Origin: Clostridia bacterium
GTDB taxonomy: Bacteria; Bacillota; Clostridia; Christensenellales; UBA1242
NCBI GenBank assembly: GCA_017399515.1
Contig: JAFQBZ010000013.1
Location: forward strand, 1-8,773
Reading direction: 5' to 3'
Length of the DNA stretch: 8,773 bases
The position numbers and the translations under genes are program-made. Under the pieces are notes generated by a model. The model was given only the letters and a program-made list of their open reading frames with translations. It was not told the origin of the DNA and did no database searches. This document shows, one piece after another, positions 1 to 6,504 of this stretch (position 1 is the stretch's first letter; each line of letters starts with the position of its first letter).

Positions 1-1149
1 AACAAAAACATATTTATACTTATCTTGAACAGCCTTTTTTATTGCTTCATTTTCAAGAATTTTAAGTGCATATTTTTCAAGGTCATTAAAGTCTAAACCA
101 TTAATATCTTTTTTGAGTTTTGAATAAATTTCATCAAACTCTTCTGTTAAAGCAAATAATGTTTCAAGAATATTCTTAACTGAAGAAAGCCCCAAAACAA
201 GTTCATCTTTATCACTAGACACAAAATTGGTCTTGTAATTTTTAAGACTGTCTTTTATATGTTTTTTAATTTTTTCTGCTTCAGGCTTTAAATAATCAAA
301 CTCTTTAGGAGTTTTCTTTGCTTTTTCAAAAGAAATCTCATAAACATTTTTAGAATTTACAAGATATGAATTATTTTTATTCACAGTTTTAAGTTCATCT
401 GCCATTTTTGAAAAATAATCATACATTTCATTGCAACCATGGTCTAAACATTTATTTGCAAAATTTTCACAAGTTTGAACATCTCTTGAAATTGAGTTTG
501 AAACATAATTATTAATCAAATTTGCACAAACATTATTTTCTAAATCTAAATTATATGCTTCATCAAGCCTTTCTTTAAACCAAACTTTTCCGTCATTAAT
601 TGAGTTCAAAAAGTCATTAAATTTAAAGATTGTTTCCTTTAAATCAGTGTTTTGTCTTTTCTTTTGAAAAATGTCATAAACCCTGAAATAATCAACATCT
701 CCAGCCTTTTCTTTTTTCTCAAATAACCTTGAAATTGCCCTGTCTTTCAAAAGCACACTTGCGTCTGCATCAACAATTTTATAAGCAGGGTCAATGCCCA
801 CTTCATAAAAATAAGTTGATATGAGTTTTGAATAAAAACTATGAAGGTCTGAAATGTCAGCAATCGCCACATTTTCAATTTGCTCTAAAATGTAATCATC
901 TGCATCAAGTTTCAAAAGTTCATCGATAAGTTTTTTCTTCATATCGGTTGCACTTGCTTTTGTGAATGTCACAATCAAGAAATTTGTAATTGGCGTCTTT
1001 TTCGCTTTCACACCTGTCATAAGTTCAATGATTCTTGCAATCATAACAGTTGTTTTTCCTGAACCAGCAGAAGCAGAAACGAGCAAACTTTTATTTCTGT
1101 CAGAAATCGCATCTTTCTGCTCGTCTGTCCAACTAAACTCTTTGCTCAT
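1..1149 (-). CDS. addA: AddA, ATP-dependent helicase/nuclease subunit A (N-terminal 383 residues, cut by window edge)
   Basis: AddA is the SF1A (UvrD-like) motor and nuclease subunit of the AddAB complex, which unwinds and resects DNA ends for RecA-dependent repair. Seen here: an N-terminal Q motif (FSWTDEQ, residues 5-11), Walker A ASAGSGKT at 26-33, motif Ia around LIVTFTKASATDMK at 58-71, and motif Ib-like SDLHSFY at 100-106. The reading frame stays open to base 1, where it ends in KYKYVFV, exactly the stretch that precedes the Walker B motif (DEYQD) in this family. The rest of the helicase and the C-terminal nuclease domain therefore lie outside the window; family members are about 1,200 residues. 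The ATG at 1149 has AGGAGG six bases upstream, inside the end of addB. The 17-base overlap with addB suggests one transcript and coupled translation. The identification is firm. Confidence 0.95.
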   Translation of the reverse strand, partial: MSKEFSWTDEQKDAISDRNKSLLVSASAGSGKTTVMIARIIELMTGVKAKKTPITNFLIVTFTKASATDMKKKLIDELLKLDADDYILEQIENVAIADISDLHSFYSKLISTYFYEVGIDPAYKIVDADASVLLKDRAISRLFEKKEKAGDVDYFRVYDIFQKKRQNTDLKETIFKFNDFLNSINDGKVWFKERLDEAYNLDLENNVCANLINNYVSNSISRDVQTCENFANKCLDHGCNEMYDYFSKMADELKTVNKNNSYLVNSKNVYEISFEKAKKTPKEFDYLKPEAEKIKKHIKDSLKNYKTNFVSSDKDELVLGLSSVKNILETLFALTEEFDEIYSKLKKDINGLDFNDLEKYALKILENEAIKKAVQDKYKYVFV

Positions 1150-4100
1150 CTTCCACCTCCTCTTTTTTCTCTAAATCGAAACTAGAAACACTAACCTTTG
1201 AAGAGCAAACCCTTCCAAACTTAAACTTTGATTTTTCAAGCCCACAAAAACCCTTAAGTTTGCAATATGAGCACCTTGCAAGCCCCTTTGATGCGGTGCT
1301 TGCTATTGGTGAAGGTTCAATGTAACCTGACAAAATTTCTTCAATTGCACCGGTGCAAAGTTTTTCGGTGTAAACCTTGGTGTTTTCAAAGTCTTTCTCA
1401 CTCAAATTATGACTGTGAACACCTGAAAAATCATATCCTTTGTGCTTGTCTTCTTTAATTTTAAATGGCACAACATTGCTCTCTTTTTTCTCAAGTGAAA
1501 GTGTTGCGTCCATTTTCAACGCAACTGAAATGTCATCAAGCAAAAATCCTTCCATTTTATACATATCTTTAAGCATTTTTTCACTTGTTGCATAATCGCT
1601 ATGCACAGGAAGATAAAACACACCAGCAACCTTTTTTCCGTCTAATTTTGTAATAGCCGAAACATAAGAAATAAGTTGAATTTTTGTTCCAAAATAAATC
1701 GAAGTAAATTCACTGTCAATGCCACCGGTTTTATAATCTATAACCCTGACATAGTTTGAATATTCATCAATGCGGTCAATTTTTCCTTCAATGCGAATCA
1801 CATTTCCATTAGAAAGATTTAAACTGATAGCGTTTTCACCTTCAAAACTCCACTCTGAAACTTTGTGTTTAAATGACGAGTTTGATTGCTCAACAAAGAT
1901 ACTTTCACAAAGTCTAAGACACTCTGTCAAAATAACGCCAAGAATTGCCTGATTTTTTTGCACAATAATTTTAGACTCTTCAACTGCCTGCTCAAGCAAA
2001 GATTTAACCTTATTTTTAAACACTTCATCTGTTGCATTTTGAAGCGTTTTAACTTCATAAATAAAAAGTTCTGCAACTCTGTGAATAATCGTTCCCACAT
2101 CTAAACTTGAAAGTTTTGCATTTTTATTTTCTTTAAGTCGAAGCCCATAAGTTGCAAAGAATAAATAAGGACAATTAAAGTATTTTTCAAGTTGCGAAAC
2201 ACTAGTTTTGTCACCATAAAAATAAAGTCCGTTTGCATTTTTCAAAATGAAATCATTTTGTGAAAAACTCAAATTTTCCAAATAATTTTTAAAGTGAGAG
2301 CCCAAGTGATTATGAATTTTGCTATATTCTTTGTTTAACTCTGCACGAGTAACCTCTTCACCATTTAAAAACTTGTTGATGTCTTTAGCAAACTTTTTAG
2401 AATAATTTTCAAACCCAACAAAATCTGGTTTTGTGTAAGTTTTTTGAATCAACTTATCTCCAAAAAGTTTATCAAGCCTTAAAACTGCCCTTGCAGGCTT
2501 TGAAGCCTTTCCATCACAAGCATTTAAACTATATGACACAAAAAGTTTTTCTTGTGATTCTAAAAACGCTTCATAAACCCTGAAACTTTCTCTTTTATTA
2601 ATCTCTTTCACAGTTGGCTCAACTGGTTTACCAATAATACTTATGGTTTCTTCAATTTCCCTGTCTAAAATAATGCCACTGTCATCAATTTTAACAGGAA
2701 ATTTCCCTTCTTCAGCCCCAATAATAAACATATCTTTAATGCCAAAGAAACCATCTGTGTTATCTTGCACAATAACAGAGTCTATCGACACCGGCGAAAC
2801 ATTAAGTTTCATTGACGAAAAACCAGTGAAATAAATTGAAATAAACTCTTCAAGTGAAAGTTCAAGGTCACCCATAAATGCAGACGCCGCATTGTTAAAC
2901 CTTTCTTGTTTTTCAAATAATTGACCAATTATTTCTGCTTCAACCAAATTTCCATTTTGTTTTTCATAACCAGCAATTTCTTCAAGTTTGTTTTTAACAT
3001 CAAATTTCTCAAACAAATAATAGATTTCTGTCACAAAGTCTTTAAATTTAACACAATTTTTTAACTTTTCTTTAAACTCAAAATAGAACTCTTTAAGCCT
3101 GTCTGTAATCTTTTTAAGTTTCTTATTTGTGCCGTCTGAATAAATTGCAACATCTTCAAACTCAAGCATTGACTCATAAGACACACCCGTTTCTTGAACA
3201 TACTTGTAAAACAATGAATAATCATCACCATTCCAAATAGGATTCGCCATAAAATTAAGCACTTTTTCTGCCAAGCATTTGCTATGCACAAGTTCAAATG
3301 CACCAATGATAAACTTAACAAAAAAATGTGACGAAATATCATGTGATTCATTGATAAAATAAGGAATATTATATTCCCCAAACACTTCTTTAATTAAATC
3401 TTTAGACACATCTAAATCACAAGCAAACACGCCAATATCACGATATTTTTTACCTGATTCAACTTCGAAAATAATCTTTGATGCAAGCGCATCAATTTCT
3501 TGTTTTTTTGTTTTTGCTTCAAAAATTTCAACCTGACCTTTAGACGCCACTGTCTTTTGTTTTTTAGCAAATAAATAGTTTTGAATATTATAAAAATCGC
3601 CAGCCTTTTTGGTTTTTACAAATGTTGGAACATAAGGATATTTAAGGTCTTCAGCAATCCTTTTAAACTTTGAATATAACTCATTGGTTTGAATGTGTTT
3701 ATCTTCTCTGTTTTCATTAAAATATACACATGAAAAAGTGATTTCTTTTGAGTGTGTTGCAAGGTCTTTAAGAACTGAAACCATTTCATAAGTGATATTA
3801 TCAAAGCCAACAACAAAAATTTCAGCACTATTAATAAACTCATTGCTTTTTGCAAACTTTGAAATGAGTGACAACTTATCTAAATCATCAAAGTGGTCTT
3901 CGCCAAGCACTTTTTCATATTCTTCATATAAAAGCACAATGTCTTCAAGTTTTGCTTTAAGTGCTTCGGCTTTTGTTTCGAGCGAAAGTTTAAGGTCTTC
4001 CACCGAAACGCCACTTGATTTAAACTGTGAAATTGTTTCATACATTTTTTCAGCAAACCCAATGGTTTTTGCTGTCTTTTTATAACACTTTAAATTTTCG

Positions 4101-4399
4101 TAGTTATCATAAATAATTTTACGAAGCAAAAGTATGCAAATCTGTTTTGACATAGTTTTTTCTGCAGGAACAAACCCAAGCCTGTTAATAAGCCTTACGA
4201 AACTATAAACATAAATATTTGCAAACGCACCATTTTTTGAGAGTGATAAAAGTTCTTTTTCAATAATAATAGATTTTGTTTCAGGAACAATCACCACATA
4301 GTCATTAAAAAGATTCGACTCTGCCATCTTTATAACAGTTTGAAGAGCGGCAGTTGTTGCACCCTTTGTTGTATCAGATAAAATATAGTTAATCTTCAT
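1133..4399 (-). CDS. addB: AddB, helicase-like/nuclease subunit B of AddAB
   Basis: AddB is the partner of AddA: a UvrD-like protein with an inactive motor, a RecB-type nuclease domain and an iron-sulfur cluster. The predicted product is 1,088 residues, slightly shorter than the roughly 1,170 typical of Bacillus. Seen: the mid-protein block MFIIGAEEGKFP typical of the family, then FNCPYLFF with Cys743, the nuclease motif EGKIDRID...IDYKTGG (Asp875, Asp888, Lys890), and the C-terminal CSYCKLKGFC giving Cys1043, Cys1046 and Cys1052. The four cysteines match the known AddB cluster ligands. Odd: the N-terminal loop that is GRxGSGKT in other AddBs reads LSDTTKGATTAAL at 7-19, with no GK[ST]. The start at 4399 is preferred because GGAG sits six bases upstream. 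An in-frame ATG at 4417 has no ribosome binding site. First gene of the addB-addA operon. Confidence 0.93.
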   Translation of the reverse strand: MKINYILSDTTKGATTAALQTVIKMAESNLFNDYVVIVPETKSIIIEKELLSLSKNGAFANIYVYSFVRLINRLGFVPAEKTMSKQICILLLRKIIYDNYENLKCYKKTAKTIGFAEKMYETISQFKSSGVSVEDLKLSLETKAEALKAKLEDIVLLYEEYEKVLGEDHFDDLDKLSLISKFAKSNEFINSAEIFVVGFDNITYEMVSVLKDLATHSKEITFSCVYFNENREDKHIQTNELYSKFKRIAEDLKYPYVPTFVKTKKAGDFYNIQNYLFAKKQKTVASKGQVEIFEAKTKKQEIDALASKIIFEVESGKKYRDIGVFACDLDVSKDLIKEVFGEYNIPYFINESHDISSHFFVKFIIGAFELVHSKCLAEKVLNFMANPIWNGDDYSLFYKYVQETGVSYESMLEFEDVAIYSDGTNKKLKKITDRLKEFYFEFKEKLKNCVKFKDFVTEIYYLFEKFDVKNKLEEIAGYEKQNGNLVEAEIIGQLFEKQERFNNAASAFMGDLELSLEEFISIYFTGFSSMKLNVSPVSIDSVIVQDNTDGFFGIKDMFIIGAEEGKFPVKIDDSGIILDREIEETISIIGKPVEPTVKEINKRESFRVYEAFLESQEKLFVSYSLNACDGKASKPARAVLRLDKLFGDKLIQKTYTKPDFVGFENYSKKFAKDINKFLNGEEVTRAELNKEYSKIHNHLGSHFKNYLENLSFSQNDFILKNANGLYFYGDKTSVSQLEKYFNCPYLFFATYGLRLKENKNAKLSSLDVGTIIHRVAELFIYEVKTLQNATDEVFKNKVKSLLEQAVEESKIIVQKNQAILGVILTECLRLCESIFVEQSNSSFKHKVSEWSFEGENAISLNLSNGNVIRIEGKIDRIDEYSNYVRVIDYKTGGIDSEFTSIYFGTKIQLISYVSAITKLDGKKVAGVFYLPVHSDYATSEKMLKDMYKMEGFLLDDISVALKMDATLSLEKKESNVVPFKIKEDKHKGYDFSGVHSHNLSEKDFENTKVYTEKLCTGAIEEILSGYIEPSPIASTASKGLARCSYCKLKGFCGLEKSKFKFGRVCSSKVSVSSFDLEKKEEVEDEQRV
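1150..1161 (-). promoter_or_regulatory. addA ribosome binding site inside the addB coding end
   Basis: On the minus strand AGGAGG occupies 1161-1156, followed by a six-base spacer and the addA ATG at 1149. It lies wholly within the last codons of addB, which fits translational coupling of the two subunits. It also fixes the addA start. Confidence 0.85.
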
Positions 4400-4457
4400 A
4401 AAGTTCTCCAATTTCATTTTACATTATTCTAAACGAGAATTCAACAAAGTTCTCCAA
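4400..4457 (-). repeat. Perfect 12-base direct repeat in the addB leader (4400-4411 and 4446-4457)
   Basis: The minus-strand word TTGGAGAACTTT occurs at 4457-4446 and again at 4411-4400, 46 bases apart. The downstream copy supplies the addB ribosome binding site and abuts its ATG. The upstream copy begins at the last base of the predicted -10 box and covers the expected transcription start near 4450. The upstream copy also forms a short inverted repeat, GAGAA/TTCTC, at 4435-4439 and 4450-4454. It could be a duplicated regulator site, a decoy ribosome binding site or a chance duplication. Confidence 0.6.
4404..4409 (-). promoter_or_regulatory. addB ribosome binding site
   Basis: Minus-strand GGAGAA at 4409-4404 sits at normal spacing before the ATG at 4399. 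Bases upstream of the alternative ATG at 4417 (TGTAAAA) contain no Shine-Dalgarno match, so this site decides the start. It lies inside the second copy of a 12-base direct repeat. Confidence 0.75.
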
Positions 4458-4485
4458 AAATAGTGCCCAATAATAAATTTGACAA
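4457..4485 (-). promoter_or_regulatory. Predicted promoter of addB-addA
   Basis: On the minus strand TTGTCA at 4485-4480 and TATTTT at 4462-4457 are separated by 17 bases, a good sigma-A/sigma-70-type match. It predicts a leader of about 50 bases before addB. The -35 box overlaps the -35 box of the divergent yugP promoter by five bases. Confidence 0.65.
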
Positions 4486-4506
4486 CAAGAGCATAATTAT
4501 TATAAA
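4479..4506 (+). promoter_or_regulatory. Predicted promoter of the yugP-like gene
   Basis: A perfect TTGACA at 4479-4484 is followed, after 16 bases, by TATAAA at 4501-4506. The expected transcription start near 4513 leaves a short leader of about 16 bases, just enough for AGGAG (4519-4523) before the ATG. This supports the start at 4529 over the upstream ATG at 4463, which lies before the promoter. Confidence 0.7.
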
Positions 4507-4528
4507 CTATATCTTGTTAGGAGAAATT

Positions 4529-5251
4529 ATGGATTGGACACTTGTTTATATCATTGCCTGCTTAATGATTCTTCCAGCCTTTATTTATGGTGGAATCAGT
4601 CACATAATGGCAGAAAACACATTTCAAAAATATGCTGAAAACTTAAATCAAAAAGGAATACCTGCTCATGAACTCACAAAAAAACTTCTTGAAACTGCAG
4701 GAATCACAAATGTTGATGTTGTGAAAATCAATGGAAACTTAACCGATTGTTATGACCCAAGAAATAAAGTTATTAAACTTTCAGATTCAACTTATAACTC
4801 AACATCAATCGCTGCTGCTGGCGTTTGCGCTCACGAAGTTGGTCACGCAATTCAAGACGCACAAGGCACACTTCTTTTTAGACTTAGAAGTTCAATTGTT
4901 CCGGTTGTTAACTTCATCTCAAAACTTTACATTCCACTCATTTTTGTTGGTGCAATTTTGGGAATGGCAACAACCCTTGTTTCATTTGGTTATGTTCTCA
5001 CTTGGGCAGCAATCATAATGTATGGTGCAAACACATTGTTTTATTTTGTCACCCTTCCTCTTGAACATGATGCTTCAAAAAAAGCACTCTTGCTTCTTCA
5101 AGATACAGGTGATTTCACAGGAAGTGAAATTGACAATGCAAAACGAGTTTTAAAAGCAGCCATTCAAACATACATTGGAACACTCATTGTTTCAGCACTT
5201 TATTTCTTAAGATTTTTAAGTTACGCAATGATATTTAGAAAAAATGACTAG
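4529..5251 (+). CDS. yugP: YugP-family membrane zinc metallopeptidase
   Basis: The 240-residue product matches the putative neutral zinc metallopeptidase family (Zn_peptidase_2, Bacillus YugP). These are integral membrane proteins whose substrate is not known to me. Seen: a hydrophobic N-terminal helix at about 3-24, LTDCYDPRNKVIKLS at 71-85, the zinc motif CAHEVGHAIQ with HEVGH at 102-106, hydrophobic segments at about 123-147 and 150-175, LPLEHDAS at 176-183 with Glu179 as probable third metal ligand, and a C-terminal hydrophobic stretch at about 210-235. Length is normal for the family. Odd: the family block usually reads DHYDP and here is DCYDP (Cys74). The ATG at 4529 is chosen because AGGAG precedes it and the promoter lies just upstream; a longer frame from 4463 would start before the promoter. 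It is a single-gene unit divergent from addB. Confidence 0.9.
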   Translation: MDWTLVYIIACLMILPAFIYGGISHIMAENTFQKYAENLNQKGIPAHELTKKLLETAGITNVDVVKINGNLTDCYDPRNKVIKLSDSTYNSTSIAAAGVCAHEVGHAIQDAQGTLLFRLRSSIVPVVNFISKLYIPLIFVGAILGMATTLVSFGYVLTWAAIIMYGANTLFYFVTLPLEHDASKKALLLLQDTGDFTGSEIDNAKRVLKAAIQTYIGTLIVSALYFLRFLSYAMIFRKND

Positions 5252-5253
5252 AA

Positions 5254-5281
5254 AAAAACACCTCACGCCTGAGGTGTTTTT
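5254..5281. terminator. Bidirectional intrinsic terminator after the yugP-like gene
   Basis: The hairpin CACCTCA (5259-5265), loop CGCC, TGAGGTG (5270-5276) is flanked by an A run and a T run that extend the stem to 12 pairs. It begins three bases after the stop codon. The T run on one side and A run on the other allow termination in both directions. Confidence 0.92.
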
Positions 5282-5301
5282 CTTTTCTAACAGAAAGTAA
5301 A

Positions 5302-5331
5302 AAAAAGACATACGAAACCGTATGTCTTTTT
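5302..5331. terminator. Bidirectional intrinsic terminator after the lysine-rich protein gene
   Basis: GACATACG (5307-5314), loop AAAC, CGTATGTC (5319-5326) forms an eight-pair stem with A and T runs outside it. It lies six bases beyond the minus-strand stop at 5337, so it chiefly ends that transcript. With the hairpin at 5254-5281 it forms a double barrier between the convergent genes. Confidence 0.92.
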
Positions 5332-5336
5332 ATTTA

Positions 5337-5747
5337 TTAACCGAATAATGAACCTGCTCTTGCAATAGAAATAACTTTCTTTGCTTCTTCATTCAAAATG
5401 TAAGTGCCACAAATTTGTGCATCACTAACGATTTTTGTTTCATTTTGAGCAACGGCTTCAACTTTTGCTTTTCTTGTTTCAGTTGGTCTAAAACTAAAAT
5501 CAAAATAGTCATCAACTTGAGCAAGATTAGACTTGATTGATTTTTTTGCAGTTGAAACTACATTCTTTTCATATCCAAGGTCAGTTGTTTTCTTAACTTT
5601 GCATTTAGAAGACTTATTGTTAATTTCAACAACACCAAATTTTTCAACTTCTTTTTGTGCTTTTGAAACTTGAACTTTTGCTGATTTTGAAGCAGTTGTC
5701 TCTAAACTTTTCTTATCTAATTGAACAGTATAAACTTTCTTTTCCAT
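5337..5747 (-). CDS. Unrecognised lysine-rich 136-residue protein
   Basis: I do not recognise this protein. It is 136 residues, about 17% lysine (23 residues), with only two cysteines (in SKCKVKK and AQICGTY), no membrane segment and no signal peptide. The first half (MEKKVYTVQLDKKSLETTAS and on to about residue 75) is rich in K, S, T and V and looks flexible or extended. A short aromatic patch, DDYFDFSFRP, lies near 79-88. The end, YILNEEAKKVISIARAGSLF, could form one amphipathic helix. The ATG at 5747 is chosen because AGGAG lies six bases upstream; the TTG at 5753 would touch the Shine-Dalgarno directly. The gene has its own promoter, a leader of about 65 bases and two terminators, so it is very probably real. 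A nucleic-acid-binding role is possible from the charge but unproven. Confidence 0.75.
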   Translation of the reverse strand: MEKKVYTVQLDKKSLETTASKSAKVQVSKAQKEVEKFGVVEINNKSSKCKVKKTTDLGYEKNVVSTAKKSIKSNLAQVDDYFDFSFRPTETRKAKVEAVAQNETKIVSDAQICGTYILNEEAKKVISIARAGSLFG

Positions 5748-5753
5748 ACGCAA

Positions 5754-5758
5754 CTCCT
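5754..5758 (-). promoter_or_regulatory. Ribosome binding site that fixes the start of the lysine-rich protein
   Basis: Minus-strand AGGAG at 5758-5754 is six bases before the ATG at 5747 and zero bases before the in-frame TTG at 5753. Spacing therefore selects the ATG. Confidence 0.8.
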
Positions 5759-5782
5759 ATTTTATAAGAATTTTTTATGTTA

Positions 5783-5803
5783 AATATAAAATTTATTTAT
5801 ATT
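5783..5803. repeat. AT-only palindrome in the leader of the lysine-rich protein gene
   Basis: AATATAAA (5783-5790) and TTTATATT (5796-5803) are perfect inverted arms around a five-base loop. The element lies about ten bases downstream of the expected transcription start. It could be a repressor operator or a weak leader hairpin. In such AT-rich DNA chance is a serious alternative. Confidence 0.45.
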
Positions 5804-5818
5804 GCTTTTGTAATTCTA

Positions 5819-5846
5819 ATTATAACCAAAAAAAAATTTTTGTAAA
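5819..5846 (-). promoter_or_regulatory. Predicted promoter of the lysine-rich protein gene
   Basis: Minus-strand TTTACA at 5846-5841 is followed after 16 bases by a perfect TATAAT at 5824-5819. The start near 5812 predicts a leader of about 65 bases. No hairpin terminator separates it from the upstream phosphoesterase gene, so readthrough from that gene may add to expression. Confidence 0.7.
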
Positions 5847-5874
5847 TAGTTATGATTAAAAAATATTAAATTTT

Positions 5875-5913
5875 ATTTTTTTCTTATTTTATTTTCATTT
5901 TTTTCTTATTTTA
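5875..5913. repeat. 17-base perfect direct repeat, 22-base period, in the gap after yfcE
   Basis: ATTTTTTTCTTATTTTA is found at 5875-5891 and again at 5897-5913; the second copy includes the stop codon of the phosphoesterase gene. The 22-base period, close to two helical turns, places two seven-base A/T tracts on the same DNA face upstream of the promoter at 5819-5846. The whole gap (5748-5910) is extremely AT-rich and I see no other gene in it. Confidence 0.7.
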
Positions 5914-6420
5914 ATAAGCAAGTTCGTCATAAATTTCGCCATCTTCAGTCAAAATTTTGATAGTTTTTTCATCAATAAGAGCATAGCATTTTTCTGTTCC
6001 ATATCTTGGTCTCGCCATTGAACCAGGACACATAAATATAATTTCGCCATTTTTTTGAAGAATGGGTCTGTGCACATGACCAATCATAACAATCTTTGCA
6101 CCATATCCTTCAAGATACATATCATTTAGTTTATGACCATGTGAAAGATAAGCAATTTTGCCATTAATATTTTCATAAGTTTCATTAAAAAGCGTGAACT
6201 TTGCATTTTCTGGCTCAAAGTACCAATCATTATTCCCCTTCACAATAGTGAGCCTGTTTGCAACCATGTTTAAAAGTTCAACCATTTCTTCTGCATCAGT
6301 ACCAAAAGTGTCACCAAGAATAATAAGTTTGTCTGCTTGGTGTTCTTTAAATAAATCTAAAGTTTTTTGAAGTGCAATAAGTGAACCATGAAAATCTGAA
6401 GCAACTAAAAATTTTGCCAT
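5911..6420 (-). CDS. yfcE: YfcE/MJ0936-family metallophosphoesterase
   Basis: The 169-residue product is a small calcineurin-like phosphodiesterase of the YfcE type, a cytosolic two-metal enzyme usually active with manganese on artificial phosphodiesters; the natural substrate is not settled. All metal-site motifs are visible: SDFHGS (Asp9, His11), LGDTF (Asp37), KGNNDW (Asn63), LSHGH (His94, His96) and GHVHRP (His115, His117), followed by PGSMARPR. Length is close to the E. coli protein (184). The ATG at 6420 is preceded by AGGAGGGG at normal spacing. It has its own promoter just past the lysS terminator. The downstream lysine-rich gene lies 163 bases away in the same direction, with no terminator between, so partial cotranscription is possible. 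No key residue is missing. Confidence 0.93.
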   Translation of the reverse strand: MAKFLVASDFHGSLIALQKTLDLFKEHQADKLIILGDTFGTDAEEMVELLNMVANRLTIVKGNNDWYFEPENAKFTLFNETYENINGKIAYLSHGHKLNDMYLEGYGAKIVMIGHVHRPILQKNGEIIFMCPGSMARPRYGTEKCYALIDEKTIKILTEDGEIYDELAY

Positions 6421-6441
6421 AAACCCCTCCTAACACAAAAC

Positions 6442-6469
6442 ATTATAGCGGTTTTATTAAAAAACGCAA
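6442..6469 (-). promoter_or_regulatory. Predicted promoter of the yfcE-like gene
   Basis: A perfect TATAAT lies on the minus strand at 6447-6442. The best -35 candidate is the weak TTGCGT at 6469-6464, 16 bases upstream. It sits directly after the lysS terminator, and the expected start near 6435 gives a leader of about 15 bases. Confidence 0.5.
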
Positions 6470-6471
6470 AG

Positions 6472-6498
6472 AAAAAACCCTCAAATTGAGGGCTTTTT
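6472..6498 (-). terminator. Intrinsic terminator of the lysS transcript
   Basis: On the minus strand GCCCTC (6493-6488... stem at 6492-6488) pairs with GAGGG (6482-6478) around a five-base loop, with A and T runs extending the stem, and ends in six Ts at 6477-6472. It begins a few bases after the tandem stop codons TAA TAA at 6507-6502. Confidence 0.9.
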
Positions 6499-6504
6499 AT
6501 CTTA

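Noticed and set aside
3061..4062. Minus-strand frames at 3061-3381, 3616-3855 and 3880-4062
   Set aside because: They overlap addB in another frame and have no start signals; addB carries the family motifs.
962..4085. Several plus-strand open frames of 60-97 codons opposite addA and addB (for example 962-1174, 1770-1952, 3792-4085)
   Set aside because: They lie antisense to strongly supported coding sequence, have low-complexity composition and lack convincing ribosome binding sites.
4400..4417. Longer addB starting at the ATG at 4417
   Set aside because: No ribosome binding site there, whereas the ATG at 4399 has GGAG at normal spacing.
4463..4528. Longer YugP-like protein starting at 4463
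   Set aside because: That ATG precedes the predicted promoter; the ATG at 4529 has AGGAG and starts the hydrophobic helix expected for the family.
5911..5925. CTTAT/ATAAG inverted repeat at the yfcE end as a terminator
   Set aside because: The stem is only five AT-rich pairs and is followed on the transcribed strand by As, not Us.
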